DNA of 64,000 nt. It comes from Crocinitomix algicola. Lineage in GTDB: Bacteria; Bacteroidota; Bacteroidia; Flavobacteriales_D; Crocinitomicaceae. Position numbers and translations under genes: made by a program. Below, piece by piece: positions 54,490 to 63,123 of this stretch; position 1 is the first letter of the stretch, and each line of letters opens with the position of its first letter. The stretch spans positions 48,095 through 112,094 of the forward strand of contig NZ_LYPF02000020.1 of NCBI RefSeq assembly GCF_001661595.2, written 5' to 3'. The notes below the pieces were generated by a model that saw only the letters and a list, made by a program, of their open reading frames with translations, did not search any database and was not told where the DNA came from.

Positions 54490-55659
54490 TTAGTTATTAA
54501 ATTGAATCGTAAATTGGGCTCCATTATTATTTTTGAAAGAAATATCCCCTTTAATTTGTTCGGTTAAAGCAACAATTAACTCCGTACCCAGAGAAGTTGG
54601 GTTTTCAAAACTGAAATCATCTGGTAATCCAATACCATTATCTTGTACCACCAGCGTATGTTCGTTATTCTGCTGAAAGCAACGAATAGTCAACAACGGT
54701 TTTTCAATATCAACTAGCCCATGCTTTAAGGCATTCATGATTAACTCCGAAACAATCAGCCCTAAAGGAATTGCAGTATCTAAATCTAAATTAAACTCCT
54801 CCGTCTCAACAGAGTAAACCACATTTTCATTTACAACTTGTTGAGAAAGTATTATGTCATTTAGATAAGCTTTAAAATTTACACGATCAAATTCTCCGTC
54901 TCGATATAGTTTCTGATGGACTAAAGCTATTGCTGCCACTCGTTGTTTGGTTTGATCTAAAATTTCAGCAAAGTCATCATTTTCTACAACGTGTTGTTGT
55001 AAGGATATCAAGGAAGAAATGATTTGTAAATTATTTTTAACACGATGATGAACTTCCTTTAATAACAATTGTAAATGATCGTGCTGTTTGGAAATCTCAT
55101 GATTTCGAATGGCAAGTTCTAAATTAGCTGCTAAAAGCTCTTCGTCTTTTCGCATGAGTAAACGATTGTAAAAAATTAAAACCACAATAATGGCTATTCC
55201 TGTTCCTGCTGAATTGTAAAATTGAACCAAGTTCTTTTGCATGTTCGAAAGTGGATAAATTGGACTTGTATCCACGAAAAAGTAATAACTAATAAAAAGC
55301 ACTAATACTAACGAAGCAACAAAACCATACATTTCAAATGGTCGCCAATAAGAATTGAGAAAGAAAATTATAGGCAAGAGAAATACGAAGTAATAAAAAC
55401 CTTGATGAAACCCTAAAAAATAGGTATGCAATATTACTTCAAACAAAACAATATAAGCGCCTATTAAATAGGAGTGTTTCGCTTTGATTCTCTTGAATTG
55501 TAAGGAATAATATAACCCGACAAAAATTAAAGCAGCTATTATTGGACTGATCGCAGCTTGGTATGCACCGAGCGAAAGAAATAAAATAATATTCGTTCCA
55601 TTTATTAATGCTCCAAGTAGTAGGGCCGGAGACATTGCGGCTTTAAATCGTTCGCTCAT
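54490..55659 (-). CDS. HisKA_2-family sensor histidine kinase (paralog 2)
   Basis: 389 residues, the same length as its neighbour, with six N-terminal helices, the same H-box sequence LLKEVHHRVKNNLQIISSLI, N box SELIMNALKHGLVD and DNGIGLPDDFSF. The N-terminal membrane sequences are more diverged than the kinase core. It lies 30 bases upstream of its paralog on the same strand, so they are probably co-transcribed. No response regulator is adjacent. Confidence 0.9.
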   Translation of the reverse strand: MSERFKAAMSPALLLGALINGTNIILFLSLGAYQAAISPIIAALIFVGLYYSLQFKRIKAKHSYLIGAYIVLFEVILHTYFLGFHQGFYYFVFLLPIIFFLNSYWRPFEMYGFVASLVLVLFISYYFFVDTSPIYPLSNMQKNLVQFYNSAGTGIAIIVVLIFYNRLLMRKDEELLAANLELAIRNHEISKQHDHLQLLLKEVHHRVKNNLQIISSLISLQQHVVENDDFAEILDQTKQRVAAIALVHQKLYRDGEFDRVNFKAYLNDIILSQQVVNENVVYSVETEEFNLDLDTAIPLGLIVSELIMNALKHGLVDIEKPLLTIRCFQQNNEHTLVVQDNGIGLPDDFSFENPTSLGTELIVALTEQIKGDISFKNNNGAQFTIQFNN

Positions 55660-56055
55660 TCGTTTGTTTTGAGTTGGGTTCTCACAATTTATAAATAATT
55701 ATTCACGCATAATAAAAATAAACAGAAATATTTCCTCCGTTCATATTAAAAAAGTTGACAACAAACATAATCAATCATCTGATATTAAAACAGATAAATA
55801 CTTCAAAGGTTTATTTATTTTGGCGTCATATTCAAGTATTATGTTACATTCTTAACCAAATCGTTTAAGATTACTAGTTAGCGCGTTTTTTATTAAAGTT
55901 TTGACATGAAAAAATTTAACCGAAACAATTCATCACAAACTGAAAAATTTAGTCCATGTTAGTCGACTTGAAATCAATTATATCCCGAATGAAAAGCAAA
56001 AGAGGTTTTAACTTAACGCTAAAACCTCTTTAAAAATTACTTATTGAAATTAGAA
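55660..56055. other. Intergenic region, kinase pair / icmF
   Basis: These 396 bases are AT rich. An 18-codon frame near 55900 is too short to call. The only clear element is the icmF terminator at the right end. No -7 box fully matching TAnnTTTG was found on the minus strand, so the kinase promoter is not located. Confidence 0.6.
55991..56029 (-). terminator. Terminator of icmF
   Basis: AGAGGTTTTA (56001-56010) and TAAAACCTCT (56020-56029) pair with a 9-base loop; the left flank gives TTTGCTTTT on the minus strand. It lies 26 bases past the icmF stop. Confidence 0.85.
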
Positions 56056-59000
56056 TTACATATTTCTTCTGTACTGTCCCCCTACTTCAAATAAAGCTTG
56101 TGTAATTTGTCCTAAAGAACAAACTTTTGTAGCTTCCATTAGTTGGTCAAAAATATTTTCGTTTTGAACAGCAGCTTTCTGAATAATGTTCAATTGCTCC
56201 TCCGCTTTATCTCGATTTCCATTATGCAATTCTGACAGCATACTAATTTGGTATTTCTTTTCCTCATCCGTTGCTCGAATTACCTCTGCTGGAACAACAG
56301 TTGGCGATCCTTTTTTGTTTAAGAAAGTATTTACACCAATGATTGGAAATTCGCCATTGTGTTTCAATGTTTCATAATACAAACTTTCTTCTTGAATCTT
56401 ACTGCGCTGATACATCGTTTCCATCGCACCTAAAACTCCACCTCTTTCAGTAATACGATCAAATTCTTGCAACACAGCTTCCTCCACCAAGTCAGTTAAT
56501 TCTTCAATTATAAATGCACCCTGAATTGGGTTCTCATTCTTCGCTAATCCTAACTCTTTATTAATGATTAACTGAATGGCCATCGCCCTTCTTACCGACT
56601 CTTCAGTAGGTGTCGTAATTGCCTCGTCATAGGCATTTGTATGTAAAGAATTACAGTTATCATAAATCGCGTATAAGGCTTGTAATGTTGTACGAATATC
56701 GTTAAAATCAATCTCCTGCGCGTGTAAAGAACGCCCTGAAGTTTGAATGTGGTATTTCAACATTTGCGCTCTTGGGTTGGCTTTGTATTTATTTTTAAGC
56801 GCTTTTGCCCATATTCTACGAGCAACACGTCCTATAACCGCATATTCTGGATCAATACCATTAGAGAAGAAGAACGATAAATTTGGACCAAATTTATTGA
56901 TGTCCATTCCTCGACTTAAATAATACTCCACATACGTAAAACCATTCGCCAACGTTAAAGCCAATTGTGTAATCGGATTTGCCCCTGCCTCAGCAATATG
57001 ATATCCTGAAATTGAAACAGAATAAAAATTCCTAACCCCCTTGTCAATAAAATACTCCTGCACATCACCCATTAATCGCAAAGCAAATTCTGTTGAGAAA
57101 ATACAAGTGTTTTGAGCTTGATCTTCTTTTAAAATATCTGCCTGAACCGTTCCTCGAACTTGCGTTAAGGTTTCTGCCTTAATTTTTTGGTAAATATCCA
57201 AAGGCAATACCTCATCACCCGTTACTCCGAGCAACATTAGCCCTAACCCATCGTTTCCTTCTGGCAATTCTCCTTGATATGCTGGACGTTGAACCCCCTT
57301 TTTCTTATAAATCGCAGTGATTTTCTTTTCTACCTCAGCCTCTAGTCCATTCTCTTTAATGTATTTCTCACAATTTTGGTCAATTGCCGCATTCATAAAG
57401 AATCCCAATAACATTGGTGCAGGACCGTTAATCGTCATGGAAACCGAAGTTAAAGGGTGTGATAAATCAAATCCTGAATACAGTTTTTTAGCATCATCCA
57501 AACAACATATAGAAACACCAGAATTTCCAACCTTACCGTAAATATCAGGACGTATTGCCGGATCGTTACCGTATAAAGTTACCGAATCAAATGCTGTAGA
57601 AAGACGTTTAGCTGGCATTCCTAAACTCACGTAATGGAAACGCTTGTTGGTACGTTCAGGTCCTCCCTCCCCAGCAAACATTCGGGTAGGATCTTCTCCC
57701 GTTCGCTTAAACGGATATAATCCCGAAGTATACGGAAATTCGCCAGGAACATTTTCCTGTAAAATCCATCGCAATAAATCGCCCCAAGCTGAATATTTTG
57801 GCAAAGCAATTTTAGGTATTTGCGTATGCGACAAAGACTCTGAATGTGTTTCAATCTTAATTTCTTTATCCCTAACCTTAAACGAATAAATGGGATCTTT
57901 ATACCGTTTTACCTTATCATTCCAATTTAAAATATGTTCCCAGTTATACGGATCCAAATCCATTTTTGCACTGGCAAACTCTTTTAATAATAACTGTAAA
58001 AACTCATTCTTGTCATCTAAATCCGTATCATCAATCCCCACACTGGTCAGTGTTACCTTTTGTTTAGCAACTGACTCAATGGTCTTGTATATTCCATATA
58101 ATTTCTGCGCCACTTCCATTTGCGCATCTGCAACCTCATCGTACGAACGGTTATTCTCTGAAATTTCCGAAAGATAACGTGAACGTTTTGGCGGAATGAT
58201 AAAAATCTTCTCCGACATTTCAGCAGTAATCTCCATCTCTGAAACCAAAGATTTACCTTCTGTTTTTTCAACAATTTTATCCATGATCGCTTTGTACAGC
58301 GTATTCATTCCTGGATCATTGAATTGCGAAGCAATCGTTCCAAAAACGGGAATCTCCTCATCTTTGGCCTCCCACATTTGATGGTTACGGACGTATTGCT
58401 TTTTCACATCACGCACGGCATCAAGTGCCCCACGTTTATCAAATTTATTAATGGCAACAATGTCAGCAAAATCTAACATGTCTATTTTTTCTAGCTGAGT
58501 AGCGGCTCCAAATTCAGGGGTCATCACATATAAAGAAACGTCTGAATGGTCCATAATCTCTGTATCCGACTGCCCTATACCAGAAGTTTCAAGAATAATT
58601 AAGTCAAACTGAGCAGCTTTTAAAATTAATAATGCTTCTGCCACATGTTTGCTCAATGCCAAATTGCTTTGACGGGTAGCCAACGATCGCATATAAACAC
58701 GCTCATTTTTTATCGCATTCATTCTAATTCTATCTCCCAATAAAGCACCGCCTGTTTTACGTTTACTTGGATCAACCGAAACTATCGCAATCGTCTTATC
58801 TTCAAAATCCAATAAAAAACGCCTAACCAATTCATCAACAAGTGACGACTTACCTGCCCCACCCGTTCCAGTTATTCCTAATATCGGTGTTTTTACCTCA
58901 GCGGCCATTTCATGCACTTTTTTCATCTGCGCATCCGCCAATTCTGGAAAATTTTCCGCCGCACTGATCATACGTGCTATAGAAGGAACAATTTTATCTT

Positions 59001-59475
59001 GTAAATGATTAACCTCTCCATTTAAAGCATCTCCCACCGCAAAATCCGACCGTTCCACCAAGTCATTAATCATTCCTTGTAATCCCATTGCCCTACCGTC
59101 ATCCGGATGATAAATGCGCGTTATACCATACTCTTCGAGCTCCTTTATCTCCTCAGGCAGAATGGTTCCTCCTCCACCGGCAAAAATTTTAATATGCGGC
59201 GCACCTTTCTCGTTTAGCAAATCATACATGTATTTTAAATACTCCGTATGCCCACCTTGATAAGAGGTCATGGCAATCGCTTGCACATCCTCTTGAATGG
59301 CACAATTAACAACTTCTTCAACACTTCTATCATGCCCCAGGTGAATAACTTCGCAGCCCGTAGACTGAATGATTCGACGCATAATATTAATCGCTGCATC
59401 GTGTCCATCAAATAACGAAGCCGCTGTTACAATTCTAACTTTATGTTTTGGTTTATAAGGTTCGATTTTTTCCAT
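56056..59475 (-). CDS. icmF: Fused B12-dependent isobutyryl-CoA mutase/GTPase
   Basis: 1139 residues from the ATG at 59475. Order: a cobalamin-binding domain (about 12-150, with [13 protein letters not shown] and HLGHDRS), a MeaB-like GTPase (about 190-430, P-loop [17 protein letters not shown] and a switch region [16 protein letters not shown]), and a mutase barrel (about 540-1120, [19 protein letters not shown]). It rearranges isobutyryl-CoA and n-butyryl-CoA, or related acyl-CoAs, with its own chaperone GTPase. The substrate is inferred from the family. It is a single gene. Confidence 0.93.
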   Translation of the reverse strand: MEKIEPYKPKHKVRIVTAASLFDGHDAAINIMRRIIQSTGCEVIHLGHDRSVEEVVNCAIQEDVQAIAMTSYQGGHTEYLKYMYDLLNEKGAPHIKIFAGGGGTILPEEIKELEEYGITRIYHPDDGRAMGLQGMINDLVERSDFAVGDALNGEVNHLQDKIVPSIARMISAAENFPELADAQMKKVHEMAAEVKTPILGITGTGGAGKSSLVDELVRRFLLDFEDKTIAIVSVDPSKRKTGGALLGDRIRMNAIKNERVYMRSLATRQSNLALSKHVAEALLILKAAQFDLIILETSGIGQSDTEIMDHSDVSLYVMTPEFGAATQLEKIDMLDFADIVAINKFDKRGALDAVRDVKKQYVRNHQMWEAKDEEIPVFGTIASQFNDPGMNTLYKAIMDKIVEKTEGKSLVSEMEITAEMSEKIFIIPPKRSRYLSEISENNRSYDEVADAQMEVAQKLYGIYKTIESVAKQKVTLTSVGIDDTDLDDKNEFLQLLLKEFASAKMDLDPYNWEHILNWNDKVKRYKDPIYSFKVRDKEIKIETHSESLSHTQIPKIALPKYSAWGDLLRWILQENVPGEFPYTSGLYPFKRTGEDPTRMFAGEGGPERTNKRFHYVSLGMPAKRLSTAFDSVTLYGNDPAIRPDIYGKVGNSGVSICCLDDAKKLYSGFDLSHPLTSVSMTINGPAPMLLGFFMNAAIDQNCEKYIKENGLEAEVEKKITAIYKKKGVQRPAYQGELPEGNDGLGLMLLGVTGDEVLPLDIYQKIKAETLTQVRGTVQADILKEDQAQNTCIFSTEFALRLMGDVQEYFIDKGVRNFYSVSISGYHIAEAGANPITQLALTLANGFTYVEYYLSRGMDINKFGPNLSFFFSNGIDPEYAVIGRVARRIWAKALKNKYKANPRAQMLKYHIQTSGRSLHAQEIDFNDIRTTLQALYAIYDNCNSLHTNAYDEAITTPTEESVRRAMAIQLIINKELGLAKNENPIQGAFIIEELTDLVEEAVLQEFDRITERGGVLGAMETMYQRSKIQEESLYYETLKHNGEFPIIGVNTFLNKKGSPTVVPAEVIRATDEEKKYQISMLSELHNGNRDKAEEQLNIIQKAAVQNENIFDQLMEATKVCSLGQITQALFEVGGQYRRNM

Positions 59476-59620
59476 CTGAAATTTCAATTTACAAGAACAG
59501 CAAATATACAAAATTGCTGCTTTTTGCTCATAAAATCCCTATAAACTCTCATCATCAACACATTAACGACAAACTCTGTGAAAATTTCGATACTTTCTTA
59601 GAAAATAATATTGTTTTTTT

Positions 59621-59725
59621 GGGGCTTCCCAGCACCGCGAAAAGCGGTTCTGGTCGGGCTATCCATTCATAGTCCTCCCCGTCTTAGACGGGTCCGGGCT
59701 ACCCATTTCTATCCCTAAGCCGGGT
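59621..59725. repeat. GC-rich structured repeat element
   Basis: Three short direct repeats of GGGCTNNCC type start at 59622, 59656 and 59696. Between them are two hairpins: CCAGCACCGC with GCGGTTCTGG closed by GAAAA, and CCCGTC with GACGGG closed by TTA. The element is much more GC rich than its surroundings. I recall similar elements dispersed in Bacteroidota genomes, but no function is known and this is from memory. Confidence 0.6.
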
Positions 59726-59730
59726 AGAAT

Positions 59731-59922
59731 TGTACGGTTTGGCTATGCGCAGTGCGGATTTTGGAACATCGTACTTGTCCACCGACACTGACGGTAGCCA
59801 AAGCTGCGTTTTGTGTTTTTAAATTTATACAAGAAAAACGTCAAAGCGTAGCTTTGGCGGAATAGAAGCTCCAAACTTTCGGTTATCCTTTCTGCCAGCA
59901 TTGCGTATAGGTTTTGTTAGCA
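59731..59922. repeat. Long palindromic cassette-boundary site A
   Basis: About 190 bases of nested stems: TATGCGCA (59744-59751) with TGCGTATA (59902-59909), TTTGGA (59760-59765) with TCCAAA (59870-59875), and CCAAAGCTGCGTTTTG (59798-59813) with CAAAGCGTAGCTTTGG (59842-59857, 14 of 16). It ends in GTTAGCA (59916-59922), a relaxed form of the attC core box GTTRRRY. The stop of the adjacent minus-strand gene is 5 bases beyond the box. Confidence 0.6.
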
Positions 59923-59927
59923 AACGA

Positions 59928-60044
59928 TTATTTTTTATTCCCCTTCCCTTTCTCTTTTTTAGGAGATTCACTAAATGTCCTACTTTTTGGAGGAGGTGGA
60001 GGAGGAGGTTTTGGTTTACTTTCCTTTTTTTCTTTATCACTCAT
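59928..60044 (-). CDS. Proline-rich microprotein (copy 2, 38 residues)
   Basis: A 38-residue frame starting MSDKEKKESKPK, with seven prolines at positions 13-19 and a basic tail SPKKEKGKGNKK. It aligns without gaps with the neighbouring 38-residue frame. The heptaproline uses mostly CCT codons, whereas the copy uses CCA, so protein rather than DNA sequence is conserved, strong evidence of real coding. Its ATG is 4 bases after the copy's stop. No signal or membrane helix. The function is unknown. It ends 5 bases from site A. Confidence 0.75.
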   Translation of the reverse strand: MSDKEKKESKPKPPPPPPPKSRTFSESPKKEKGKGNKK

Positions 60045-60048
60045 TTAA

Positions 60049-60165
60049 TTATTTTTTATCACTTTTTGGTTTTGGAGGGTTTGCACCTTCCTTAATTAGC
60101 CTGTCCTTTGGTGGTGGCGGTGGTGGTGGAGTCGGTTTTTTCGGCTCCTTTTCTTTGTCGCTCAT
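60049..60165 (-). CDS. Proline-rich microprotein (copy 1, 38 residues)
   Basis: A 38-residue frame beginning MSDKEKEPKKPT, with seven prolines at 13-19 and a tail containing KDRLIKEGANPPKPKSDKK. It overlaps the last 74 bases of the upstream membrane-protein gene in another frame, and precedes copy 2 by 4 bases, suggesting translational coupling. The two copies match at MSDKEK, K10-P11 and P13-K20, with synonymous third-position differences. The partner is presumably the membrane protein (inference). Confidence 0.72.
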   Translation of the reverse strand: MSDKEKEPKKPTPPPPPPPKDRLIKEGANPPKPKSDKK

Positions 60166-60808
60166 TTTTATCGGTTTTTAATGAATCAATTATGTAATTT
60201 AACTTTTGAATTATTTCTTCCTGTTTATTTTCTACTTTTTTTGACCCTATTAGTTCTACATGATGAATTTTGTCTGATTTGTTAAAATAGTTGTAGCCAA
60301 AGGGGATCAAAGTTATTAAGGTCAAAACCAATGATGCTATCAAAAATTTCTTGGATTTATATATGAATCCATGTTTTTTATCATTCACATACATATTATG
60401 TTCTGTATGCTCTACCATTTTCTCAATAAGATATTCTTCATATTTTTTGTCTGCAATGCCTGAATCATTTTCGTAATGCTCATAGTACTCTTCAAGGTTC
60501 TTATTCCAGTCATACAATTCTTTCATGTATGGTAGTCCAGAATATTCATAGCCTTTAGTAAAGTCACTAAATGCTCGAATCAAATAGTAAATGGCTAAAA
60601 GTAGACCAACGATTGTGATTGATATTAACCCAATAAAAATTGCAGTTAAAAACACTTCAATTTTGTAATCAAAAGATGTTATAAAAAAATATGTAGCTGA
60701 TGACAGAGCTGTAATTATAGCAATCGGGATATTGAATGAATTAAGAACTTCTTGCCTTCTTTCATTTTCCTTTATGTAAAACTCTTTATAAAAGTCGAAT
60801 TTATTCAT
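60092..60808 (-). CDS. Membrane protein of unknown function, cassette-borne
   Basis: 238 residues. Two adjacent membrane helices (about 27-45 and 52-75) are followed by a charged soluble part (about 80-160), a third helix (about 163-180) and a short coiled C terminus with EEIIQKLNYIIDSLK. No family is recognised. The first helix pair followed by a soluble region loosely recalls the SLATT layout of pore-like effectors, but no motif confirms it. The last 24 residues are encoded over the microprotein frame, which constrains its sequence. The start lies 18 bases from a cassette box. Confidence 0.75.
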   Translation of the reverse strand: MNKFDFYKEFYIKENERRQEVLNSFNIPIAIITALSSATYFFITSFDYKIEVFLTAIFIGLISITIVGLLLAIYYLIRAFSDFTKGYEYSGLPYMKELYDWNKNLEEYYEHYENDSGIADKKYEEYLIEKMVEHTEHNMYVNDKKHGFIYKSKKFLIASLVLTLITLIPFGYNYFNKSDKIHHVELIGSKKVENKQEEIIQKLNYIIDSLKTDKNERQRKGAEKTDSTTTATTKGQAN

Positions 60809-60825
60809 TCTTTAATTTTATTGTT

Positions 60826-60998
60826 TGCTAACGGTCAAATAAAAGTCATCACTTTTATTCCTTTATATTTATTTGTATTAATGTTCTAATTAATTGACCG
60901 TTTTGGGTTAGGTTTCTTGTAAATATAACACATTAATTTTAATGTTGCTTAAAGGTATTTACGTGAGTAAATTTGCGGGTTATTGAGGCTGTTATAAC
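60826..60998. repeat. Gene-less conserved repeat, copy 1
   Basis: About 173 bases, bounded by TGCTAAC (60826-60832) and GTTATAAC (60991-60998). It shares with copies 2 and 3 the segments AATAAAAGTCAT, GTAAATATA and a conserved hairpin ATTTAC-GTGA-GTAAAT (60957-60972). On the minus strand TATATTTA (60927-60920) resembles a -7 box facing the membrane-protein gene, with a leader of about 105 bases. It has no long frame. Confidence 0.7.
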
Positions 60999-61059
60999 GG
61001 TCCGGCTAAAAAGCGTTGCTATCCGAAGGGAAGCTATGATTTTTTAGCCATTGTTAGCA
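60991..61059. repeat. Palindromic cassette-boundary site B
   Basis: About 69 bases. GGCTAAAAA (61004-61012) pairs with TTTTTAGCC (61041-61049), with a second inner stem around the centre. The right box is GTTAGCA (61053-61059) and the left is GTTATAAC; they deviate from GTTRRRY and RYYYAAC. The lipoprotein stop lies 9 bases beyond the right box. Confidence 0.6.
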
Positions 61060-61068
61060 CCTTTATTT

Positions 61069-61647
61069 TTATGATTCTATGTATAACTCAAGTTTTGGTA
61101 TACTACCATTTTTAAAATGCACAATAATTGCAGACAAATCAAGGTCTCCTATGTCATGTCCCCAGATACCATATTTCCCATCAGTTTCATTCCGATTTAT
61201 CAGTCCTTCTCGTTCTTCCAGAGGTACTGTTTTTACCTTTGCAGTTTCTTCCTCCTCTTGGTATATTCGGTGATATTCTTGGCTTATCAATCGAATCAAT
61301 TCACCCCTGCTAAACCCTACATCTTTTTGAGATTTTATTTTAATTTCAACAGGTTTGTTTAATGGGTAATCAATTAAGAGAATTGCTTCTTTCGTATTCA
61401 GAACTATTTTATCCTTTTCAAGCAAGTTGTCAAGAGAATTCTCTGGATCATTAATTGAAATCCAAGGTATAATTCCATCTTCAAAAATTTCCAAGTCTTC
61501 TTTGTCAGACGTTTTGACTTGAAATAATATTTCGGATGAAGCAATTTCATTAATTGAACCTATTGGTTCTTCATTAGTTTCACTCTTGGGTGACGAACAA
61601 CCCAAAATTAAAATGCTAAGAATGGTAAAGGTTAAAAACTGCTTCAT
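61069..61647 (-). CDS. Cassette-borne lipoprotein, unknown function
   Basis: 192 residues. The lipobox ILILGCSS (Cys near residue 17) indicates a lipoprotein. The rest is acidic and mostly soluble, with no recognised family. Its stop is 9 bases from site B and its start is about 18 bases from the boundary of site C, a compact arrangement typical of a gene cassette. Confidence 0.75.
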   Translation of the reverse strand: MKQFLTFTILSILILGCSSPKSETNEEPIGSINEIASSEILFQVKTSDKEDLEIFEDGIIPWISINDPENSLDNLLEKDKIVLNTKEAILLIDYPLNKPVEIKIKSQKDVGFSRGELIRLISQEYHRIYQEEEETAKVKTVPLEEREGLINRNETDGKYGIWGHDIGDLDLSAIIVHFKNGSIPKLELYIES

Positions 61648-61664
61648 ATTAATATTTATTGCTG

Positions 61665-61752
61665 CCTACGGTTTGAGTATATGACGTGTGATCTGCGGGT
61701 CAGAAAGCGTGATGGCTAAAATGATCACATGGCCATATACTTTTTGTTGTGT
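61665..61752. repeat. Palindromic cassette-boundary site C
   Basis: The arms AGTATATG (61676-61683) and CATATACT (61734-61741) pair exactly, as do TGTGATC (61687-61693) and GATCACA (61723-61729). The right box is GTTGTGT (61746-61752). The RelA/SpoT-domain gene stops 7 bases beyond. No conserved 170-bp repeat adjoins this site. Confidence 0.65.
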
Positions 61753-61759
61753 ACTGTAT

Positions 61760-62830
61760 TTACATTTTAGAAACTTTAATTACTCTGGCTGCGATAGGAG
61801 GATGCCATCCAGTCTCTATTAACAAATTATCATCTATTTCATTATTGAATTTAAAAATCAATGTTAATATTAATATAAAGGCAGGGCTTACAAACCATAC
61901 TCCTCCTTCTCCTCTTTCTTCATCAGTAAACTGGTTTGCAAAAAACAATCCTATCTTATTCTTATCAATAGAATTTAAAATACTGTTAAGTTCATGAATA
62001 GTTTTAATTTTTAGATGTTCGCAAAGTTTGAGAATGCTTGAAATTGAACTTGTCTCGCTTGACTCAATCGTTGGATCGTCATTTTCGTCAGTAAATCCGT
62101 TTTGCAGAGCTATTGAATAAATCTCTTTTAACTTAGTTGACTTTTTAATAAAATTAGAAACTGATAACAGATTAAGTTCTCGCTTACTAGTTTCAATATC
62201 ATCTTGATTGATTTGTCTTTTTAATTCTTGATGAATATTACGGATTTCTATAAATTGATCATCTGCTATTTCGAATAATCCAGCCAATTGAAATAGTTTT
62301 CTTTGTAAGTTTATTGGAATGTCTCTTGTAGTTTTATATTGAAGTGCATGTGAAATCGATGCCCATGCATGTTGTAATACAGTTCGTATCTGAATTTCAC
62401 AATTAAACTCCTGATAAGAAGTCCATTCTGGCAGAGATATTCTATTGTCACTCAATTTAATTACAATATGGCTTGAGCGATATCCGAACTCATTAGGATT
62501 GAACTCAGCACCCTTAATCACAGAATTTTCTTCATCAAGAAGAAACTCATCTTGAATTATTCTAATTATGGCATCGATATCGTCTGGGTAATACACTATA
62601 ACTCTAATGCCACTTAGATCTGTAATCTCTTCTAACGAATTATATTTATCTTGCTTTCTTATTATTTTTTCTTGAAAATTCTTAATCTCCTTAGTCCTAG
62701 AATCAATTAAATGGTAGTCAATTTTATTAGCCCGAATTAACTCTTCGATAAGTTCAGATAACTTATTTGTGAACCTTTCGTAAAAAGGCCTTTTATCTTT
62801 ATATTCTTGAAATAATTCTTCTCGTGTCAC
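61760..62830 (-). CDS. RelA/SpoT-domain nucleotidyltransferase-like protein
   Basis: 356 residues. Residues 15-190 form a RelA/SpoT synthetase domain: LEEITDLSGIRVIVYY, NEFGYRSSHIVIKL and CEIQIRTVLQHAWASISHAL, all standard signatures. The usual Arg-x-Lys-x3-Ser loop before this is replaced by IIRKQDKY, so activity is uncertain. The remaining 165 residues are unrecognised and include a hydrophobic stretch near residues 318-335 (AFILILTLIF). Single-domain synthetases like this act as alarmone makers or as toxic or defensive enzymes (ToxSAS, CapRel). In this cassette setting, beside HigBA, a toxin or antiphage role is plausible but unproven. Confidence 0.85.
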   Translation of the reverse strand: MTREELFQEYKDKRPFYERFTNKLSELIEELIRANKIDYHLIDSRTKEIKNFQEKIIRKQDKYNSLEEITDLSGIRVIVYYPDDIDAIIRIIQDEFLLDEENSVIKGAEFNPNEFGYRSSHIVIKLSDNRISLPEWTSYQEFNCEIQIRTVLQHAWASISHALQYKTTRDIPINLQRKLFQLAGLFEIADDQFIEIRNIHQELKRQINQDDIETSKRELNLLSVSNFIKKSTKLKEIYSIALQNGFTDENDDPTIESSETSSISSILKLCEHLKIKTIHELNSILNSIDKNKIGLFFANQFTDEERGEGGVWFVSPAFILILTLIFKFNNEIDDNLLIETGWHPPIAARVIKVSKM

Positions 62831-62874
62831 TTATATTTTCGTTTATTGGTTAATTTATTTTTTGACTTTATAGT

Positions 62875-63058
62875 ACACAACGGTCAAATAAAAGTCATGG
62901 CTTTTATTCCTTTTATATTTATTTGTATTAATGTTCTAATTAATTAATCGTTTGGGTTGGGTTTTTCGTAAATATAGCACATTAATTTTAATTCTAATTA
63001 ATGTTACTTTTAGGGGTATTTACGTGAGTAAATTTGCGGGTTATTACGGTTGTTTAAC
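62875..63058. repeat. Gene-less conserved repeat, copy 2
   Basis: About 184 bases from ACACAAC (62875-62881) to GTTTAAC (63052-63058). It matches copy 1 along most of its length (AATAAAAGTCAT, the AT-rich middle, the ATTTAC-GTGA-GTAAAT hairpin), with an insertion of about 10 bases. On the minus strand it lies between site D and the RelA/SpoT-domain gene. Confidence 0.7.
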
Positions 63059-63123
63059 GGTTTGAATAAATATAAGCATTTATGCTGTCGGCGCGTAGCG
63101 CTGATATTTATTTTGTGTTAGGC
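63052..63123. repeat. attC-like site D with full consensus boxes
   Basis: 72 bases from GTTTAAC (63052-63058, RYYYAAC) to GTTAGGC (63117-63123, GTTRRRY). Between them AATAAATATAAGC (63065-63077) and GCTGATATTTATT (63100-63112) pair with one mismatch, leaving an unpaired-base feature like the extrahelical bases of attC sites. The stop codon of the HigA-like gene lies inside GTTAGGC, a typical integron cassette arrangement. Confidence 0.75.

Larger units (their letters stand above)
59476..59927. other. Intergenic region holding the start of the cassette array
   Basis: These 452 bases separate icmF from the last cassette gene. The first 145 hold nothing recognisable. The remainder contains the structured GGGCTNNCC element and palindrome site A, both listed below. 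Confidence 0.65.

Noticed and set aside
55906..55962. An 18-codon frame (MKKFNRNN...) in the kinase/icmF gap.
   Set aside because: Too short, no paralog, and no promoter or terminator marks it.
59825..60040. 71-residue minus-strand frame overlapping the second microprotein and site A.
   Set aside because: It runs through palindromic DNA and shares no sequence with its neighbours. The overlapping 38-residue frame has synonymous divergence from its paralog, which favours that reading.
60092..60165. The overlap between the membrane-protein end and microprotein copy 1 as a sign of a frameshift or pseudogene.
   Set aside because: Both frames are intact, the microprotein has its own ATG and a tandem paralog, and coupling by overlap is common.
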